A stretch of DNA of 41,059 nucleotides. Origin: Oscillospiraceae bacterium. GTDB taxonomy: Bacteria > Bacillota > Clostridia > Oscillospirales > Oscillospiraceae. The DNA is taken from the NCBI GenBank assembly GCA_022799035.1, contig JAAWNQ010000017.1:1-41059 (forward strand). Direction: 5' to 3'. Shown here piece by piece: positions 40,989 to 41,059 of the stretch (positions are counted from its first letter, which is position 1; the number at the start of each line of letters is the position of its first letter). Both the position numbers and the translations under genes were made by a program. The notes below the pieces were generated by a model. That model saw nothing but the letters and a program-made list of their open reading frames with translations. It searched no databases and had not been told where the DNA came from.

Positions 40989-41059
40989 TTAGAACCCTGA
41001 TATATCAAGACTTCCCGCAGATTGAATGTTCAAACCTTATGTAATTTCCCTTGTTTTTG
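40989..41059. other. AT-rich end segment beyond the MATE fragment
   Basis: The last 70 bases are clearly richer in A and T than the rest of the window and hold no gene. They include a TGATATATCA palindrome (40998-41007) at the junction. The composition and the abrupt loss of MATE homology suggest foreign DNA, such as the edge of an integrated element. No transposase or integrase gene is visible within the window to prove this. Confidence 0.4.

Noticed and set aside
1-41059. CRISPR arrays, rRNA and tRNA genes
   Set aside because: No regularly spaced repeats and no rRNA- or tRNA-like sequence were seen by eye; a dedicated scan could still find a missed tRNA.

Overview
The window looks like chromosomal DNA of a high-GC anaerobic Firmicute, most likely an Oscillospiraceae-type gut clostridium (Flavonifractor/Lawsonibacter/Pseudoflavonifractor neighbourhood). 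The reasons are GC-rich coding sequence with strong GGAGG ribosome sites, TTGACA/TATAAT promoters with 17-base spacers, two T-box leaders, NrdR, a YfmF/YfmH peptidase pair, a DUF421/DUF4363 pair, a CcpA-type cre palindrome and a DNA polymerase I without proofreading residues. The placement is an inference from gene content, not from a marker gene. No rRNA, tRNA, CRISPR array or intact transposase was found.

Left part (1-8.9 kb). Two GMP synthase genes lie in tandem: full-length guaA and, behind a terminator that also contains a promoter, a second copy with only the ATP pyrophosphatase half. Three uncharacterised genes (two membrane proteins and a Cys-rich small protein) run into guaA as one apparent operon. 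A membrane-anchored metallophosphoesterase is divergent from a yetF (DUF421)-DUF4363 pair. yjdF (DUF2992) follows, with a leader that fits the yjdF riboswitch and can pair with the yjdF ribosome site. A divergent multi-membrane-span gene is broken by a single-base frameshift. nrdR closes this part.

Middle (8.9-27.7 kb). An operon carries yfmF, yfmH, lgt and folD; the M16 pair is one catalytic and one non-catalytic subunit. A 7.2-kb gene encodes a cyclic beta-1,2-glucan synthase-like protein and is divergent from glpK. After glpK comes a tiny Cys-rich protein gene containing a perfect 15-bp inverted repeat, then comEC, exodeoxyribonuclease III and a secreted S41 protease with a C-terminal S-layer-homology-like region.

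Right part (27.7-41 kb). A tryptophan-type ABC transporter (trpX-trpY-trpZ) is read from a consensus promoter through a T-box leader whose specifier reads UGG. A divergent MarR-type regulator with an operator palindrome at its start site is followed by a DegV protein. A second T-box, probably with a Leu CUG specifier, controls leuA. Then polA-rimI-GNAT-tsaD form one overlapping operon on the minus strand, followed by an ECF sigma factor with its membrane partner under a cre-like palindrome. At the right edge a MATE transporter is reduced to its last 80 or so codons next to AT-rich DNA, which suggests an insertion or deletion junction.

Most convergent gene pairs share one intrinsic terminator, and several promoters sit directly on a neighbour's terminator.
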